DNA of 64,000 nucleotides from Sphaerospermopsis sp. SIO1G1 (GCA_010672785.1 JAAHFX010000009.1:152516-216515), one strand, 5' to 3'. Counted from the stretch's first letter, positions 45,634-54,340 are shown. Numbers and translations are program-made. Notes: generated by a model from the letters alone, not told the origin.

Positions 45634-48423
45634 ATGCTAAAATTTTTGTTGGGCGATCCCAACGCTCGTAAACTAAAAAAATACCAACCTTACATTACAG
45701 AAATTAATCTCTTAGAGGAAGACATTCAATCACTCTCCGATGATGAATTAAAGGGTAAAACTACTGAGTTTAGAGAGCGCTTATCTAAGGGTGAAACTCT
45801 TGATGATATTCTGTCGGAGGCTTTTGCTGTTGTTCGTGAATCTGCTAAACGAGTGTTAGGAATGAGACACTTCGATGTTCAGTTATTGGGGGGAACAATT
45901 CTTCATACTGGACAAATAGCAGAAATGAAAACTGGTGAGGGTAAAACCTTAGTAGCTACCTTACCTAGTTATCTCAATGCTTTGACTGGTAAAGGTGTTC
46001 ACGTAATTACAGTTAATGATTACCTAGCCCGTCGTGACGCAGAGTGGATGGGCCAGGTACACCGCTTTTTGGGTTTAACTGTGGGGTTAATTCAAGCTAA
46101 CATGAGTCCCACAGAACGGAGGAAAAATTATGACTGTGATATTACTTATGTAACTAACAGTGAAATAGGTTTTGACTACCTGCGGGATAACATGGCTACT
46201 TCTATGGCGGAGGTGGTACAACGTCCTTTTAATTATTGTGTTATTGATGAAGTAGATTCTATTCTCGTTGATGAAGCGCGGACACCACTAATTATTTCTG
46301 GTCAGGTAGAAAGACCCACAGAAAAGTACCTAAAAGCGGCCGAAATAGCACTTACCCTCCAAAAAGATGAACATTACGAAGTAGATGAGAAAGCGCGTAA
46401 TGTACTCCTAACTGACGAAGGTTTTGCAGAAGCGGAAGAACTGTTAAATGTAACCGATTTGTTTGATCCAGAAAACCCCTGGGCGCATTTTGTATTTAAT
46501 GCAATTAAAGCAAAAGAATTATTTGTTAAAGATGTCAACTACATGGTCAGAAGTGGTGAAGTTGTCATCGTTGATGAATTTACAGGTCGGGTGTTGCCAG
46601 GACGACGTTGGAGTGATGGTTTACACCAAGCAATAGAAGCAAAAGAACGGGTAGATATTCAACCAGAAACCCAAACTTTGGCAACGATCACCTATCAAAA
46701 CCTATTTTTGCTGTATCCCAAATTAGGGGGAATGACAGGAACAGCAAAAACCGAAGAAGTAGAATTTGAAAAGATTTATAAGTTAGAAGTAACCATAATT
46801 CCCACCAACCAGGAAAGAAGACGACAAGACTTATCGGATATGGTATTTAAAACCGAACTCGGTAAGTGGCGGGCGATCGCCAGAGAATGTGCAGAGATGC
46901 ACGAAAATGGTCGTCCAGTGTTGGTAGGGACAACAAGTGTAGAAAAATCAGAACTTCTGAGCCAACTGCTGAAGGAAATGGAAATTCCCCATGAGTTGTT
47001 AAACGCAAGACCGGAAAATGTGGAACGGGAAGCGGAAATTGTTGCTCAAGCTGGACGGAAAGGGGCTGTAACCATTGCCACAAACATGGCAGGACGAGGT
47101 ACAGACATCATCCTTGGTGGTAACTCTGAATACATGGCAAGGTTAAAGTTGCGGGAATATTTAATGCCTCGCATCGTTAGTCCAGAAGATGAAGACACCT
47201 TTGGTATACAAAGTGTAGCAGGAGTTCCTAGTGGTCATGGTGGTGGCCAGGGTTTTGTTCCTGGTAAAAAAGTGAAAACCTGGCGTGCTTCCCCAGAAAT
47301 TTTCCCCACTGAGTTATCCAAGGAAACAGAAAAACTGTTAAAAGCAGCAGTGGAAGTAGCAGTTAAAGAATATGGGGAACGCAGTTTACCAGAATTGGAA
47401 GCTGACGAAAAGATAGCTGTAGCGGCGGAAAAAGCACCCACTGAAGATACCGTAATTCAAAAGTTACGGGAAGCCTATCAACATATTAAGCATGAATATG
47501 AAGAGTTAACAGGTGCTGAACATGATGATGTAATTCAACGTGGTGGTTTACACGTGATTGGTACAGAACGTCATGAATCACGACGAATTGATAATCAGTT
47601 ACGTGGAAGAGCGGGCAGACAAGGCGACCCTGGAACGACAAGATTTTTCCTCAGTTTAGAAGATAACTTGTTAAGGATCTTTGGGGGCGATCGCGTGGCA
47701 GGGTTGATGAATGCGTTCCAAGTAGAAGAAGATATGCCTATTGAGTCAGGGATGTTAACTCGCAGTTTGGAAGGCGCACAGAAAAAGGTTGAGACTTATT
47801 ACTACGACATCCGTAAACAGGTGTTTGAGTATGACGAAGTAATGAATAACCAACGTCGTGCTATTTATGCAGAACGTCGGCGGGTATTGGAAGGTCAAGA
47901 CCTGAAGGAACAGGTAATTAAATATGCAGAGAAGACGATGGATGACATCGTTGACTATTACATCAACCCTGATTTACCTTCGGAAGAATGGGAATTAGAG
48001 AAATTGGTGGATAAGGTGAAGGAGTTTGTATATCTGTTAGCTGATATGCAGCATAGTCAGTTGGAGGATATGGGAGTACCGGAAATTAAGGCTTTCCTCC
48101 ATGAACAAGCCCGTATTGCCTATGACATTAAGGAAGCGCAAATTGATCAGATTCAACCGGGTTTAATGCGTCAAGCGGAACGGTTCTTTATTCTCCAACG
48201 CATAGATACTTTATGGAGAGAACACTTGCAGCAAATGGATGCTTTACGGGAGTCAGTTGGTTTGCGTGGTTATGGGCAAAAAGATCCGCTGATTGAGTAT
48301 AAGAGTGAGGGTTATGAGTTGTTCTTGGATATGATGGTGAATATCCGCCGTGATGTGGTTTATTCGCTGTTTATGTTCCAGCCTCAACCACAACAAGCTG
48401 TGCAGACTTCTGAGATGGTTTAG
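45634..48423 (+). CDS. secA: preprotein translocase ATPase SecA
   Basis: Motor ATPase that drives unfolded preproteins through SecYEG at the plasma and thylakoid membranes. The 929-residue protein has the N-terminal FLGDPNARKLKKYQPY, Walker A MKTGEGKTLVATLPSYLNAL, VINDYLARRDAEWM-like VITVNDYLARRDAEWM, DEVDSILVDEARTPLIISG, GMTGTAKTEEVEFEKIY, MAGRGTDIILGGN and the helical scaffold RQGDPGTTRFFLSLED. A cyanobacterial insertion follows LGGN (residues about 495-640). The C-terminus lacks the zinc-binding cysteines of E. coli SecA, as in other cyanobacteria. Confidence 0.98.
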   Translation: MLKFLLGDPNARKLKKYQPYITEINLLEEDIQSLSDDELKGKTTEFRERLSKGETLDDILSEAFAVVRESAKRVLGMRHFDVQLLGGTILHTGQIAEMKTGEGKTLVATLPSYLNALTGKGVHVITVNDYLARRDAEWMGQVHRFLGLTVGLIQANMSPTERRKNYDCDITYVTNSEIGFDYLRDNMATSMAEVVQRPFNYCVIDEVDSILVDEARTPLIISGQVERPTEKYLKAAEIALTLQKDEHYEVDEKARNVLLTDEGFAEAEELLNVTDLFDPENPWAHFVFNAIKAKELFVKDVNYMVRSGEVVIVDEFTGRVLPGRRWSDGLHQAIEAKERVDIQPETQTLATITYQNLFLLYPKLGGMTGTAKTEEVEFEKIYKLEVTIIPTNQERRRQDLSDMVFKTELGKWRAIARECAEMHENGRPVLVGTTSVEKSELLSQLLKEMEIPHELLNARPENVEREAEIVAQAGRKGAVTIATNMAGRGTDIILGGNSEYMARLKLREYLMPRIVSPEDEDTFGIQSVAGVPSGHGGGQGFVPGKKVKTWRASPEIFPTELSKETEKLLKAAVEVAVKEYGERSLPELEADEKIAVAAEKAPTEDTVIQKLREAYQHIKHEYEELTGAEHDDVIQRGGLHVIGTERHESRRIDNQLRGRAGRQGDPGTTRFFLSLEDNLLRIFGGDRVAGLMNAFQVEEDMPIESGMLTRSLEGAQKKVETYYYDIRKQVFEYDEVMNNQRRAIYAERRRVLEGQDLKEQVIKYAEKTMDDIVDYYINPDLPSEEWELEKLVDKVKEFVYLLADMQHSQLEDMGVPEIKAFLHEQARIAYDIKEAQIDQIQPGLMRQAERFFILQRIDTLWREHLQQMDALRESVGLRGYGQKDPLIEYKSEGYELFLDMMVNIRRDVVYSLFMFQPQPQQAVQTSEMV

Positions 48424-48538
48424 GTTTTTTCACGCAGAGACGCTCCAGGCGCAGAGAGTTGTTTTCTGCGTCTTTTGTTTTTGGAGCAGGATGTGAAAGG
48501 CTCACGCAAAGCCGCAAAAGAAGAGGAGAGAAGGTTAT

Positions 48539-48868
48539 TTATTCTGCGAACATTTCAGCTAGGATATCGAGAACTGCTTTTTGTTTTTCTGTGGTAATTT
48601 GACCTAGAAGTTTGATTAGTCTAGTTTTATCTATTGTCCGAATTTGATCAAGTACAATTTGTCCTTCTTTTCCTTGAAATTGACAGGTTACTCTTGTTGG
48701 GTATAGTTGCCCTTTTGTTATCATTGGTGCAACTATTACTGTGGAAATATGATGGTTGATTTCGTTGGGTGAGATTATTAAATATGGGCGTGTTTTTTTA
48801 ATTTCACTGCCAATGGTAGGATCGAGATTAACTAAGAAAACATCAAATCTATTGATTACCATTGCCAT
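48539..48868 (-). CDS. mazF: MazF/PemK-family endoribonuclease toxin
   Basis: mRNA-cleaving toxin of 109 residues. Family marks are DVFLVNLDPTIGSEIKKTRP (with the catalytic Arg), YLIISPNEINHH, TVIVAPMITKG, and IVLDQIRTIDKTRLIKLLG with the conserved Gln-Ile-Arg and Lys. The frame appears complete and of normal length. The antitoxin frame immediately upstream overlaps the toxin start by 13 bases but carries a premature stop (separate entry). Confidence 0.92.
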   Translation of the reverse strand: MAMVINRFDVFLVNLDPTIGSEIKKTRPYLIISPNEINHHISTVIVAPMITKGQLYPTRVTCQFQGKEGQIVLDQIRTIDKTRLIKLLGQITTEKQKAVLDILAEMFAE

Positions 48869-49116
48869 TCATTTTCATCCCATTCTGTTGTCTTGATGTC
48901 ATCTAATAAAACATCATCTTGATTTTCTGCCATTTTTATAAATGCTTTTTCCCAATCTTTTCTTACTTGTGTAACTGGGCGAATAATGAGATGATTTCCT
49001 TGAACTTCTATTTCTACTTCTGAGTTAATTCCACTTTGTTATAATAGGGTTTTGGGAATGCGTAACCCTTGGGAGTTACCGATTTTGACTATTCTGGTTT
49101 TGATTGCTGTACCCAT
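48856..49116 (-). pseudogene. mazE: MazE/AbrB-type antitoxin with in-frame stop
   Basis: The 86-codon frame reads MGTAIKTRIVKIGNSQGLRI, then PKTLL, then a TAA at 49041-49039 (codon 26), then without frame change QSGINSEVEIEVQGNHLIIR, PVTQVRKDWEKAF and a Trp/Asp-rich end (EWDENEWQW). The N-terminal part is the swapped-hairpin DNA-binding domain; the C-terminal tail is the part that normally blocks MazF. A GAA-to-TAA change in LLEQSG would explain it. Either the antitoxin is broken, read through, or restarted internally (an ATG 25 codons before the end exists), or it is a sequencing error. Confidence 0.82.
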
Positions 49117-49383
49117 TTTTTGTGTTTGGGGATAGGGTGGTGTTTACATTGTAATTACAAATATGTAAATTATCAAGTACCTATTAACTGTAATATCTTT
49201 TGTATTATTGACTTTGATTGGGTTTCACGCCAATAGATGAGAATATTTGGGGTTGTTTATAAAAATTTACCTTGAAGTAAGGTACAAGCAGTAATAATTA
49301 AACGCAGACAGGCGCAATTTTGTAATTCATCAAACTAGGAAATGCTATAATTTGGGAATCACATCTAAATCAACGATAAAAAG

Positions 49384-49572
49384 ATGACAGACTATATGAC
49401 TAAAACTGAATTTGGTCAACGTTTTGACGCTATTCAAAATTCACCAGAAATGGAAATTTATAAAAACTTACTAGCTTTGAAAGCAAGCTTCCGTGTTTTA
49501 GCTAATAAATATTATCAAATAATTCAATATTTTTATTTATGGTTAACTGATAGACAGCATAATATTCATTAA
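49384..49572 (+). CDS. short hypothetical ORF
   Basis: A 62-codon frame with two close ATG codons (MTDYMTKTEFGQRFDAIQNS) and an amphipathic, then aromatic C-terminal half (LANKYYQIIQYFYLWL). No family recognised. It sits in a decayed toxin-antitoxin neighbourhood, so it may be a truncated gene rather than a functional one. Confidence 0.3.
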   Translation: MTDYMTKTEFGQRFDAIQNSPEMEIYKNLLALKASFRVLANKYYQIIQYFYLWLTDRQHNIH

Positions 49573-49604
49573 CTGAAAATTTAAAATTCAAGGAATAAAA
49601 TATT

Positions 49605-49715
49605 ATGAATGTATCTATTTCTGATCAAATTGTTGAACAATTAAAAATAAAGCCTCAAGACTTACAATATCAAATCCTATAATTTGTCCGCAATTTTAAA
49701 AAATCAAAAATGTTC
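49605..49715 (+). pseudogene. remnant of a DUF2281-like antitoxin
   Basis: The frame starts MNVSISDQIVEQLKIKPQDL and QYQIL, then TAA at 49680-49682 where related proteins have Gln, followed in frame by FVRNFKKSK before losing similarity. 'LQ-FVR' after a short helix is typical of small DUF2281/antitoxin-like proteins that pair with PIN or RelE toxins. No toxin partner follows. Like the mazE frame, it is interrupted by a single TAA. Confidence 0.5.
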
Positions 49716-49862
49716 CTATCTTTCTCTCTCTCTGCGACTGGAGCGCCTCTGCGTGAAAAAAATTCTCCTCCGAATAAAAGACAACTCAATCCCACCATAC
49801 CAAATATCAAAAATAACCAATATTATAAGTAATTAAACACATATCCTCTGAAACAAACCACC

Positions 49863-51020
49863 ATGAAAATCACAAAACGGATCACCAACTGGCTAGAAAC
49901 CCGGTTTTCAGCCCCTACCTATGGTGGTTGGGTACTCATAGGAGTATCTTTAAGTTACTTAGGTGCTGCTATCAACACAATGGCAGGTTGGTTATACGTC
50001 ATTAGTGGAGTATGTCTAGCGCTATTAGGTTTATCCGTTTTCTTAGCACCGCGATCGCTCAAAAATCTAGTCGTCAAACGTTCCCCCATCTCCCCAATTA
50101 CCGCCGGAGATGATATCAGTATAGAACTCGAAATTTACAACCCCACTCAAAAACCAATCACATTATTGCAAATATCTGATACATTACCCTTTATCTTAGG
50201 AGAACCCACTCAAGAACCTATAGATGTTATCCAACCAGAACAATTTCACCGCTGGCATTACTACCAGCCCACCCAAAAAAGGGGACTATATAAATGGCAA
50301 CAAGTAGAATTAGCAACCGGTGCGCCCTGGGGTTTATTTTGGTGTCGTCGTCAACAGGAATGTCCAGCCATCGCTATAGTTTATCCTACAGTCCTACCTC
50401 TGACTAATTGTCCCCTAGTAGATGAAATAGGCGAAGATGACAGTCAAAGAAATGATCCTCGTGGGAACCCCTTACAACTCGCTACATCAGGCTTAGTGCG
50501 ATCGCTCCGCCCCTACCGTGTTGGTGATCCTACCCGTCTCATCCATTGGCGTACCAGCGCTCGTTATGGAGAACTACGAGTCAGAGAATTAGAAATAATC
50601 ACAGGTGGCCAAGAAGTTATTATTGCCCTCGATACCGCCGCCCAATGGGAAGAAGAACAATTTGAACAAGCCGTTACTGCTGCTGCATCTTTATATTTTT
50701 ATGCCCAAAGGCAAGAATTACAAGTACAACTATGGACAGCTGCAACTGGAGTAGTCAAAGGTGATGTCAACATTTTAGAAGCTCTTGCAGCCACCAACCC
50801 CTTAGAGGAAGACAACCAACTCCCAGAAACATCACCCTTAGTATGGCTTACCCAAAACCCGCTCACACTTTCCCAATTACCCGCTGGTAGTCGTTGGATA
50901 CTATGGCAAGATACCAACTCATCAGCAAAAACCATAGTTAATCAAGATCACCCCGGTATAATTCTTGATAGTGAACAAGAACTGCAACTACAACTACAAC
51001 AACCATTAACTTCATTTTGA
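49863..51020 (+). CDS. DUF58-domain protein (MoxR partner type)
   Basis: A 385-residue protein with two hydrophobic segments at residues about 20-65 (YGGWVLIGVSLSYLGAAINT and GWLYVISGVCLALLGLSVFL), then a soluble part. The DUF58 signature RPYRVGDPTRLIHWRTSARYG lies near residue 219, followed by LRVRELEI and a VWA-like region (VIIALDTAAQWEEEQFEQAV). Such proteins act with MoxR ATPases in complex assembly or metal insertion. The moxR gene is about 7 kb upstream rather than adjacent. Confidence 0.9.
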   Translation: MKITKRITNWLETRFSAPTYGGWVLIGVSLSYLGAAINTMAGWLYVISGVCLALLGLSVFLAPRSLKNLVVKRSPISPITAGDDISIELEIYNPTQKPITLLQISDTLPFILGEPTQEPIDVIQPEQFHRWHYYQPTQKRGLYKWQQVELATGAPWGLFWCRRQQECPAIAIVYPTVLPLTNCPLVDEIGEDDSQRNDPRGNPLQLATSGLVRSLRPYRVGDPTRLIHWRTSARYGELRVRELEIITGGQEVIIALDTAAQWEEEQFEQAVTAAASLYFYAQRQELQVQLWTAATGVVKGDVNILEALAATNPLEEDNQLPETSPLVWLTQNPLTLSQLPAGSRWILWQDTNSSAKTIVNQDHPGIILDSEQELQLQLQQPLTSF

Positions 51021-51039
51021 CAATAGATCAAGAACTCAC

Positions 51040-51118
51040 CCCATCACCCTCTCTTCCCCTCTTCCCCTCTTCCCCTCACCCTCTCCCCCTCTCCATCACC
51101 TCCCCACCCTGCACCCTC
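51040..51118. repeat. C-rich heptamer repeats
   Basis: TCCCCTC and CCCCTCT-type heptamers between the DUF58 gene and ftrC, same class as the T/C-rich units at 54995-55020. Confidence 0.75.
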
Positions 51119-51165
51119 CTGTTGTACAATGCAAACAAATATTTAAGATAAAAACGCCGATCCCA

Positions 51166-51531
51166 ATGGTAAATCCAGAAGATAACACTACAGCCAGTGA
51201 TAAAAGCCTAGAGGCCATGCGCCATTTTTCAGAACAATACGCCAAGCGGACTGGTACATTTTTTTGTATGGAATCTTCCGTAACAGCAGTTGTAATTGAA
51301 GGTTTGGCTAAACACAAAGATGAATTAGGTGCGCCTTTGTGTCCATGTCGTCACTATGAAGATAAAGAAGCAGAAGTTAACTCCGCTTATTGGAACTGTC
51401 CTTGTGTACCCATGCGTGAGAGGAAAGAATGCCACTGTATGTTATTCCTCACTAGTGATAATGACTTCGCTTGTGAAAGACAAGAGATTTCTTTAGAAAC
51501 TATCAAAGAAGTCCGTACAAATATGGGTTAA
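51166..51531 (+). CDS. ftrC: ferredoxin-thioredoxin reductase catalytic chain
   Basis: Beta subunit of the [4Fe-4S] reductase that passes photosynthetic electrons from ferredoxin to thioredoxins for light regulation. The 121-residue product has the cysteine pattern of the family: CMESS, CPCRHYEDK, NCPCVPMRERKECHCMLF, which supplies the cluster ligands and the active-site disulfide. Length is typical. The DUF309 gene begins 5 bases downstream, so they are likely cotranscribed. ftrV is not nearby. Confidence 0.97.
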   Translation: MVNPEDNTTASDKSLEAMRHFSEQYAKRTGTFFCMESSVTAVVIEGLAKHKDELGAPLCPCRHYEDKEAEVNSAYWNCPCVPMRERKECHCMLFLTSDNDFACERQEISLETIKEVRTNMG

Positions 51532-51536
51532 CACTT

Positions 51537-51929
51537 ATGAGTGAAACCCTACCACCAGAATTTTGGCAAGGTGTAGAACAGTTCAATACTGGGCAGTTCT
51601 ATGCCTGTCATGATACTTTAGAAGCCTTATGGATTGAAGCCACAGATCCAGACAAAAGTCTCTATCAAGGTATTCTACAAATTGCCGTAGGTCTTTATCA
51701 TCTGGGTAATGGCAATTTACGCGGAGCAATGATTTTATTAGGAGAAGGTACAAATCGTCTCCGTCGTTACCCTGACAATGATTGTGGGATTGATGTAGAA
51801 AAATTATTTTTGGATAGTGTGGAATTTTTAAAGCTACTCCAACAAACAGATCCCGATAAAGTACCCCATAGTGATTTCATCACAAATTTAGCCTTACCCT
51901 TACCGAGAATTTATATTCTTCAGGAATAG
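51537..51929 (+). CDS. DUF309-domain protein
   Basis: A 130-residue, all-helical protein with the DUF309 signature: FNTGQFYACHDTLEALWIEA and LYQGILQIAVGLYHLGNGNLRGA. These proteins (homologous to B. subtilis YpuF) have conserved His and Glu residues in the helix pair; function is unproved. It begins 5 bases after ftrC, so it is in an operon with it. Confidence 0.88.
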   Translation: MSETLPPEFWQGVEQFNTGQFYACHDTLEALWIEATDPDKSLYQGILQIAVGLYHLGNGNLRGAMILLGEGTNRLRRYPDNDCGIDVEKLFLDSVEFLKLLQQTDPDKVPHSDFITNLALPLPRIYILQE

Positions 51930-52010
51930 CAGTTACGAAACTTTTAGGTTAAGTAGATCGTCCTATATCTAAATTAGAATATAACCTGAAATCTACTATT
52001 TCCAACTGCT

Positions 52011-52508
52011 ATGATTCCTTCTTATCAATTGCCAAAATCGCACATATTTCGTCTAGGATTGGCTCTCATCCTCCCTATAGCCTTCTTGGGGACATTTTCT
52101 GTCAGTAACCCAATTCCCCAGGCTACAGCACAAACAGCAAAGGGAAATCGCCCTCTAACTATTCGCTCTGATGTGCAAGAATATGATTCTAACACTCAGG
52201 TAATTACCGCACGTGGTAATGTGCAGATGATATACCCTGCTCGTCAATTACAAGCCACAGCTGCTCAAGCACAGTATTTTAGCCAAGAACGACGCATAGA
52301 TTTCAGTGGTAATGTTTATATTTTGCAACAAGGTAGTAATAGTATACGTGCGGAAAGAGTTACCTATTTAATTGACGAAGGACGTTTTATTGCTTTGCCT
52401 AAATCTGATCGTCAAGTGGAATCTGTTTATATGATAGATGATACTAACGTAAATGGACAATCATCTAGACCGGCACCTCAAACACCAAATACAAAACCTT
52501 CTAATTAA
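52011..52508 (+). CDS. lptA: LptA/OstA-like periplasmic protein
   Basis: Periplasmic bridge component for lipopolysaccharide transport. The 165-residue product has a signal peptide (IFRLGLALILPIAFLGTFS, cleavage near ATAQT) and the OstA/LptA beta-jellyroll repeats: LTIRSDVQEYDSNTQVITAR, GNVQMIYPARQLQATAAQAQ, RRIDFSGNVYILQQG, and IRAERVTYLIDEGRFIALP. Partners lptB and lptF are in the window but 7-9 kb downstream on the opposite strand. An inversion could explain the split. Confidence 0.88.
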   Translation: MIPSYQLPKSHIFRLGLALILPIAFLGTFSVSNPIPQATAQTAKGNRPLTIRSDVQEYDSNTQVITARGNVQMIYPARQLQATAAQAQYFSQERRIDFSGNVYILQQGSNSIRAERVTYLIDEGRFIALPKSDRQVESVYMIDDTNVNGQSSRPAPQTPNTKPSN

Positions 52509-52539
52509 CTCCAATAGCCAGTTTTTTCAATACTACTTC

Positions 52540-52594
52540 AGGGTTTGCTGTAGAAAGTTATCTATTTTTTGGTAACAATTTTTCAGTAAACCCC
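52540..52594. repeat. short remnant of the AGGGTTTGCTG repeat family
   Basis: AGGGTTTGCTGTAGAAAGTT begins a 55-bp stretch ending TTCAGTAAACCC. The left side equals the reverse complement of the right ends at 29643 and 61916 (AAGC/AGTTATCT-type words), so it is in inverted orientation to the 61679-61916 copy. Confidence 0.6.
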
Positions 52595-52806
52595 CATTTA
52601 TTTTATAACCATAAATCCAATTCTACGTTAAAAACTTTACAAAGTATTTATCTTATATTCATGAATTTGACATAATTTTTATTACAAAACAAGCTAATAA
52701 ATTTGGTTGATAAATTTTGACTAAATTTGATATTTACAGTTTTTTATCTTTTAACAACACTGGAACTTTATCCGGATTAGATTATTTCCAACTGGAACAT
52801 TTTATT

Positions 52807-52864
52807 GGTAGATGCACCTTGATCTTCAACTCCCTTAGTAGGTTATACCTGCTGAGGGATTTCT
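52807..52864 (+). ncRNA. nsiR1: NsiR1-like copy 1 (diverged)
   Basis: The most diverged unit: TAGATGCACCTTGATC, then TCCCTTAGTAGG...CTGAGGGA as the terminator stem, and a weak T tract. TCCGGA is present at 52771. Likely a degenerate copy. Confidence 0.5.
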
Positions 52865-53075
52865 TATGATATTTCTATTTATCTGTTAATTATTTTACCT
52901 ATTCAGAGTCTGTTGAGTATTCAAAGTTTTTTATATTGTAGTGTTTAATTGATTTCGTACAAATACTTCTAAATCATAAAAATAGACACATAGGTAAAAA
53001 ACAAATAATATCTCCTAATTATAACTGCTTGAAAAATTTTCCGGAATATAGAGCGATCGCCAGGAAGTTTTAGAT

Positions 53076-53135
53076 GGTAGATGCACCCTGATAATTAATC
53101 TCCCCTAGTTGGCTAACACCTGCTAGGGGTTTTTT
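53076..53135 (+). ncRNA. nsiR1: NsiR1 copy 2
   Basis: TCCGGA at 53040, then the 60-base unit ending in a perfect CCCCTAG/CTAGGGG stem and T6. Its upstream spacer differs from the 134-bp repeats (it holds a GCGATCGC). Confidence 0.75.
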
Positions 53136-53213
53136 ATTTCTACATTCAAATTAGAAAAAAGCAATTTATTTTTCCGGAATAGGAGTTAAAAATTAGGTAG
53201 ATACAAACAAGTA

Positions 53214-53273
53214 AGTAGATGCACCCTGATAATTAATCTCCCCTGGTTGGCTAACACCTCCTAGGGGTTTTTT
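53214..53273 (+). ncRNA. nsiR1: NsiR1 copy 3
   Basis: First of the uniform repeats; TCCGGA at 53173 and a 4-base longer gap to the transcript than its neighbours. Confidence 0.78.
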
Positions 53274-53347
53274 ATTTCTACATTCAAATTAGAAAAAAGC
53301 AATTTATTTTTCCGGAATAGGAGTTAAAAAGTGGGTAGATAAAAACA

Positions 53348-53407
53348 AGTAGATGCACCCTGATAACTAATCTCCCCTGGTTGGCTAACACCTCCTAGGG
53401 GTTTTTT
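53348..53407 (+). ncRNA. nsiR1: NsiR1 copy 4
   Basis: TCCGGA at 53311, 19 bases, TAGATA, then a predicted start 6-7 bases downstream; stem CCCCTGG/CCTAGGGG and T6. Confidence 0.8.
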
Positions 53408-53481
53408 ATTTCTACATTCAAATTAGAAAAAAGCAATTTAATTTTCCGGAATAGGAGTTAAAAAGCGGGTAGATAAAAACA

Positions 53482-53541
53482 AGTAGATGCACCCTGATAA
53501 CTAATCTCCCCTGGTTGGCTAACACCTCCTAGGGGTTTTTT
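53482..53541 (+). ncRNA. nsiR1: NsiR1 copy 5
   Basis: Same as the previous unit; TCCGGA at 53445 and TAGATA at 53470-53475. Predicted RNA about 60 nt. Confidence 0.82.
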
Positions 53542-53615
53542 ATTTCTACATTCAAATTAGAAAAAAGCAATTTAATTTTCCGGAATAGGAGTTAAAAAGC
53601 GGGTAGATAAAAACA

Positions 53616-53675
53616 AGTAGATGCACCCTGATAACTAATCTCCCCTGGTTGGCTAACACCTCCTAGGGGTTTTTT
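53616..53675 (+). ncRNA. nsiR1: NsiR1 copy 6
   Basis: TCCGGA at 53579; sequence of the RNA identical to copy 5. Confidence 0.82.
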
Positions 53676-53749
53676 ATTTCTGCATTCAAATTAGAAAAAA
53701 GCAATTTAATTTTCCGGAATAGGAGTTAAAAAGTGGGTAGATACAAACA

Positions 53750-53809
53750 AGTAGATGCACCCTGATAACTAATCTCCCCTGGTTGGCTAACACCTGCTAG
53801 GGGTTTTTT
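53750..53809 (+). ncRNA. nsiR1: NsiR1 copy 7
   Basis: TCCGGA at 53713; the loop-side base changes CCTCCTAGGGG to CCTGCTAGGGG, keeping the stem. Confidence 0.8.
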
Positions 53810-53901
53810 ATTCAAAATCTTATTATCTTATTAACAGTTGTAAATGAACTACAAAGCAAAATCTATCCGGATTTTTGGGCTACACCTGAGAACATTTTAC
53901 T

Positions 53902-53961
53902 GGTAGATGCACCCTGATAACTAATCTCCCCTGGTTGGTTAATACTTGCTGGGGGTTTTTT
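53902..53961 (+). ncRNA. nsiR1: NsiR1 copy 8
   Basis: TCCGGA at 53866 within an unrelated upstream sequence; the RNA itself is well kept (TAGATGCACCCTGATAACTA), with GGTTAATACTTGCTGGGGG closing the array. Confidence 0.7.
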
Positions 53962-54168
53962 ATTAAGCACAGCATATAGCTACTGTTTGAAACCCTGAAT
54001 GCTGTTATTTTTATATCTACTTCACTTGTTGGCTACTAGTTTACTCTTGTTTCCTAGTAAATGCCAAGAGTAATTTTTGAATTACTTGAATTTTATTTTC
54101 TCCTACAGGCTTCCATTCAGAATGATTACAGCGATATAAAATTGTTTTCTTAATATTTTCTTCATAAT

Positions 54169-54302
54169 TAGGGTTTGCTGAAGATATGGAATAATGAACC
54201 ACGAAGGACACAAAGAACACGAAGGTAAGAGGGCTTAAGAAAATTTATGCGTAGCTCCTAATGAAATAACTGATAACTGATAACTGATAACTGATAACTG
54301 GT
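54169..54302. repeat. mixed repeat remnants and heptamers
   Basis: TAGGGTTTGCTGAAGATATG starts a decayed repeat that then shares GAACCACGAAGGACAC and CACGAAGGTAAGAGGG with 15000 and 34995. It ends in ACTGATA heptamers (about 54268-54300) just before the thioredoxin-like gene. Confidence 0.65.
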
Positions 54303-54340
54303 AATCTATGTTTCAGAAGTTACGCAAGTTTTAGAAATAG

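Larger units (their letters stand above)
52771..53961 (+). repeat. tandem array of NsiR1-type sRNA genes
   Basis: Eight similar units; the five units starting with TAGATGCACC at 53216, 53350, 53484, 53618 and 53752 are exactly 134 bp apart. Each unit has TCCGGA, a 32-37-base gap, TAGATGCACC, and a CCCCTGG...CTAGGGG terminator. TCCGGA positions: 52771, 53040, 53173, 53311, 53445, 53579, 53713, 53866. In the five central copies, TAGATA or TAGATAC lies near the -10 position. TCCGGA is the DIF+ element of promoters active in differentiating cells. The remaining 52595-52770 and 53962-54170 bases are AT-rich with no gene. Confidence 0.9.

Noticed and set aside
53074..53961. The sRNA units as simple terminator repeats
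   Set aside because: Each has TCCGGA upstream and, in the central copies, a -10-like hexamer at fixed spacing, so they are better explained as small genes than as terminators.
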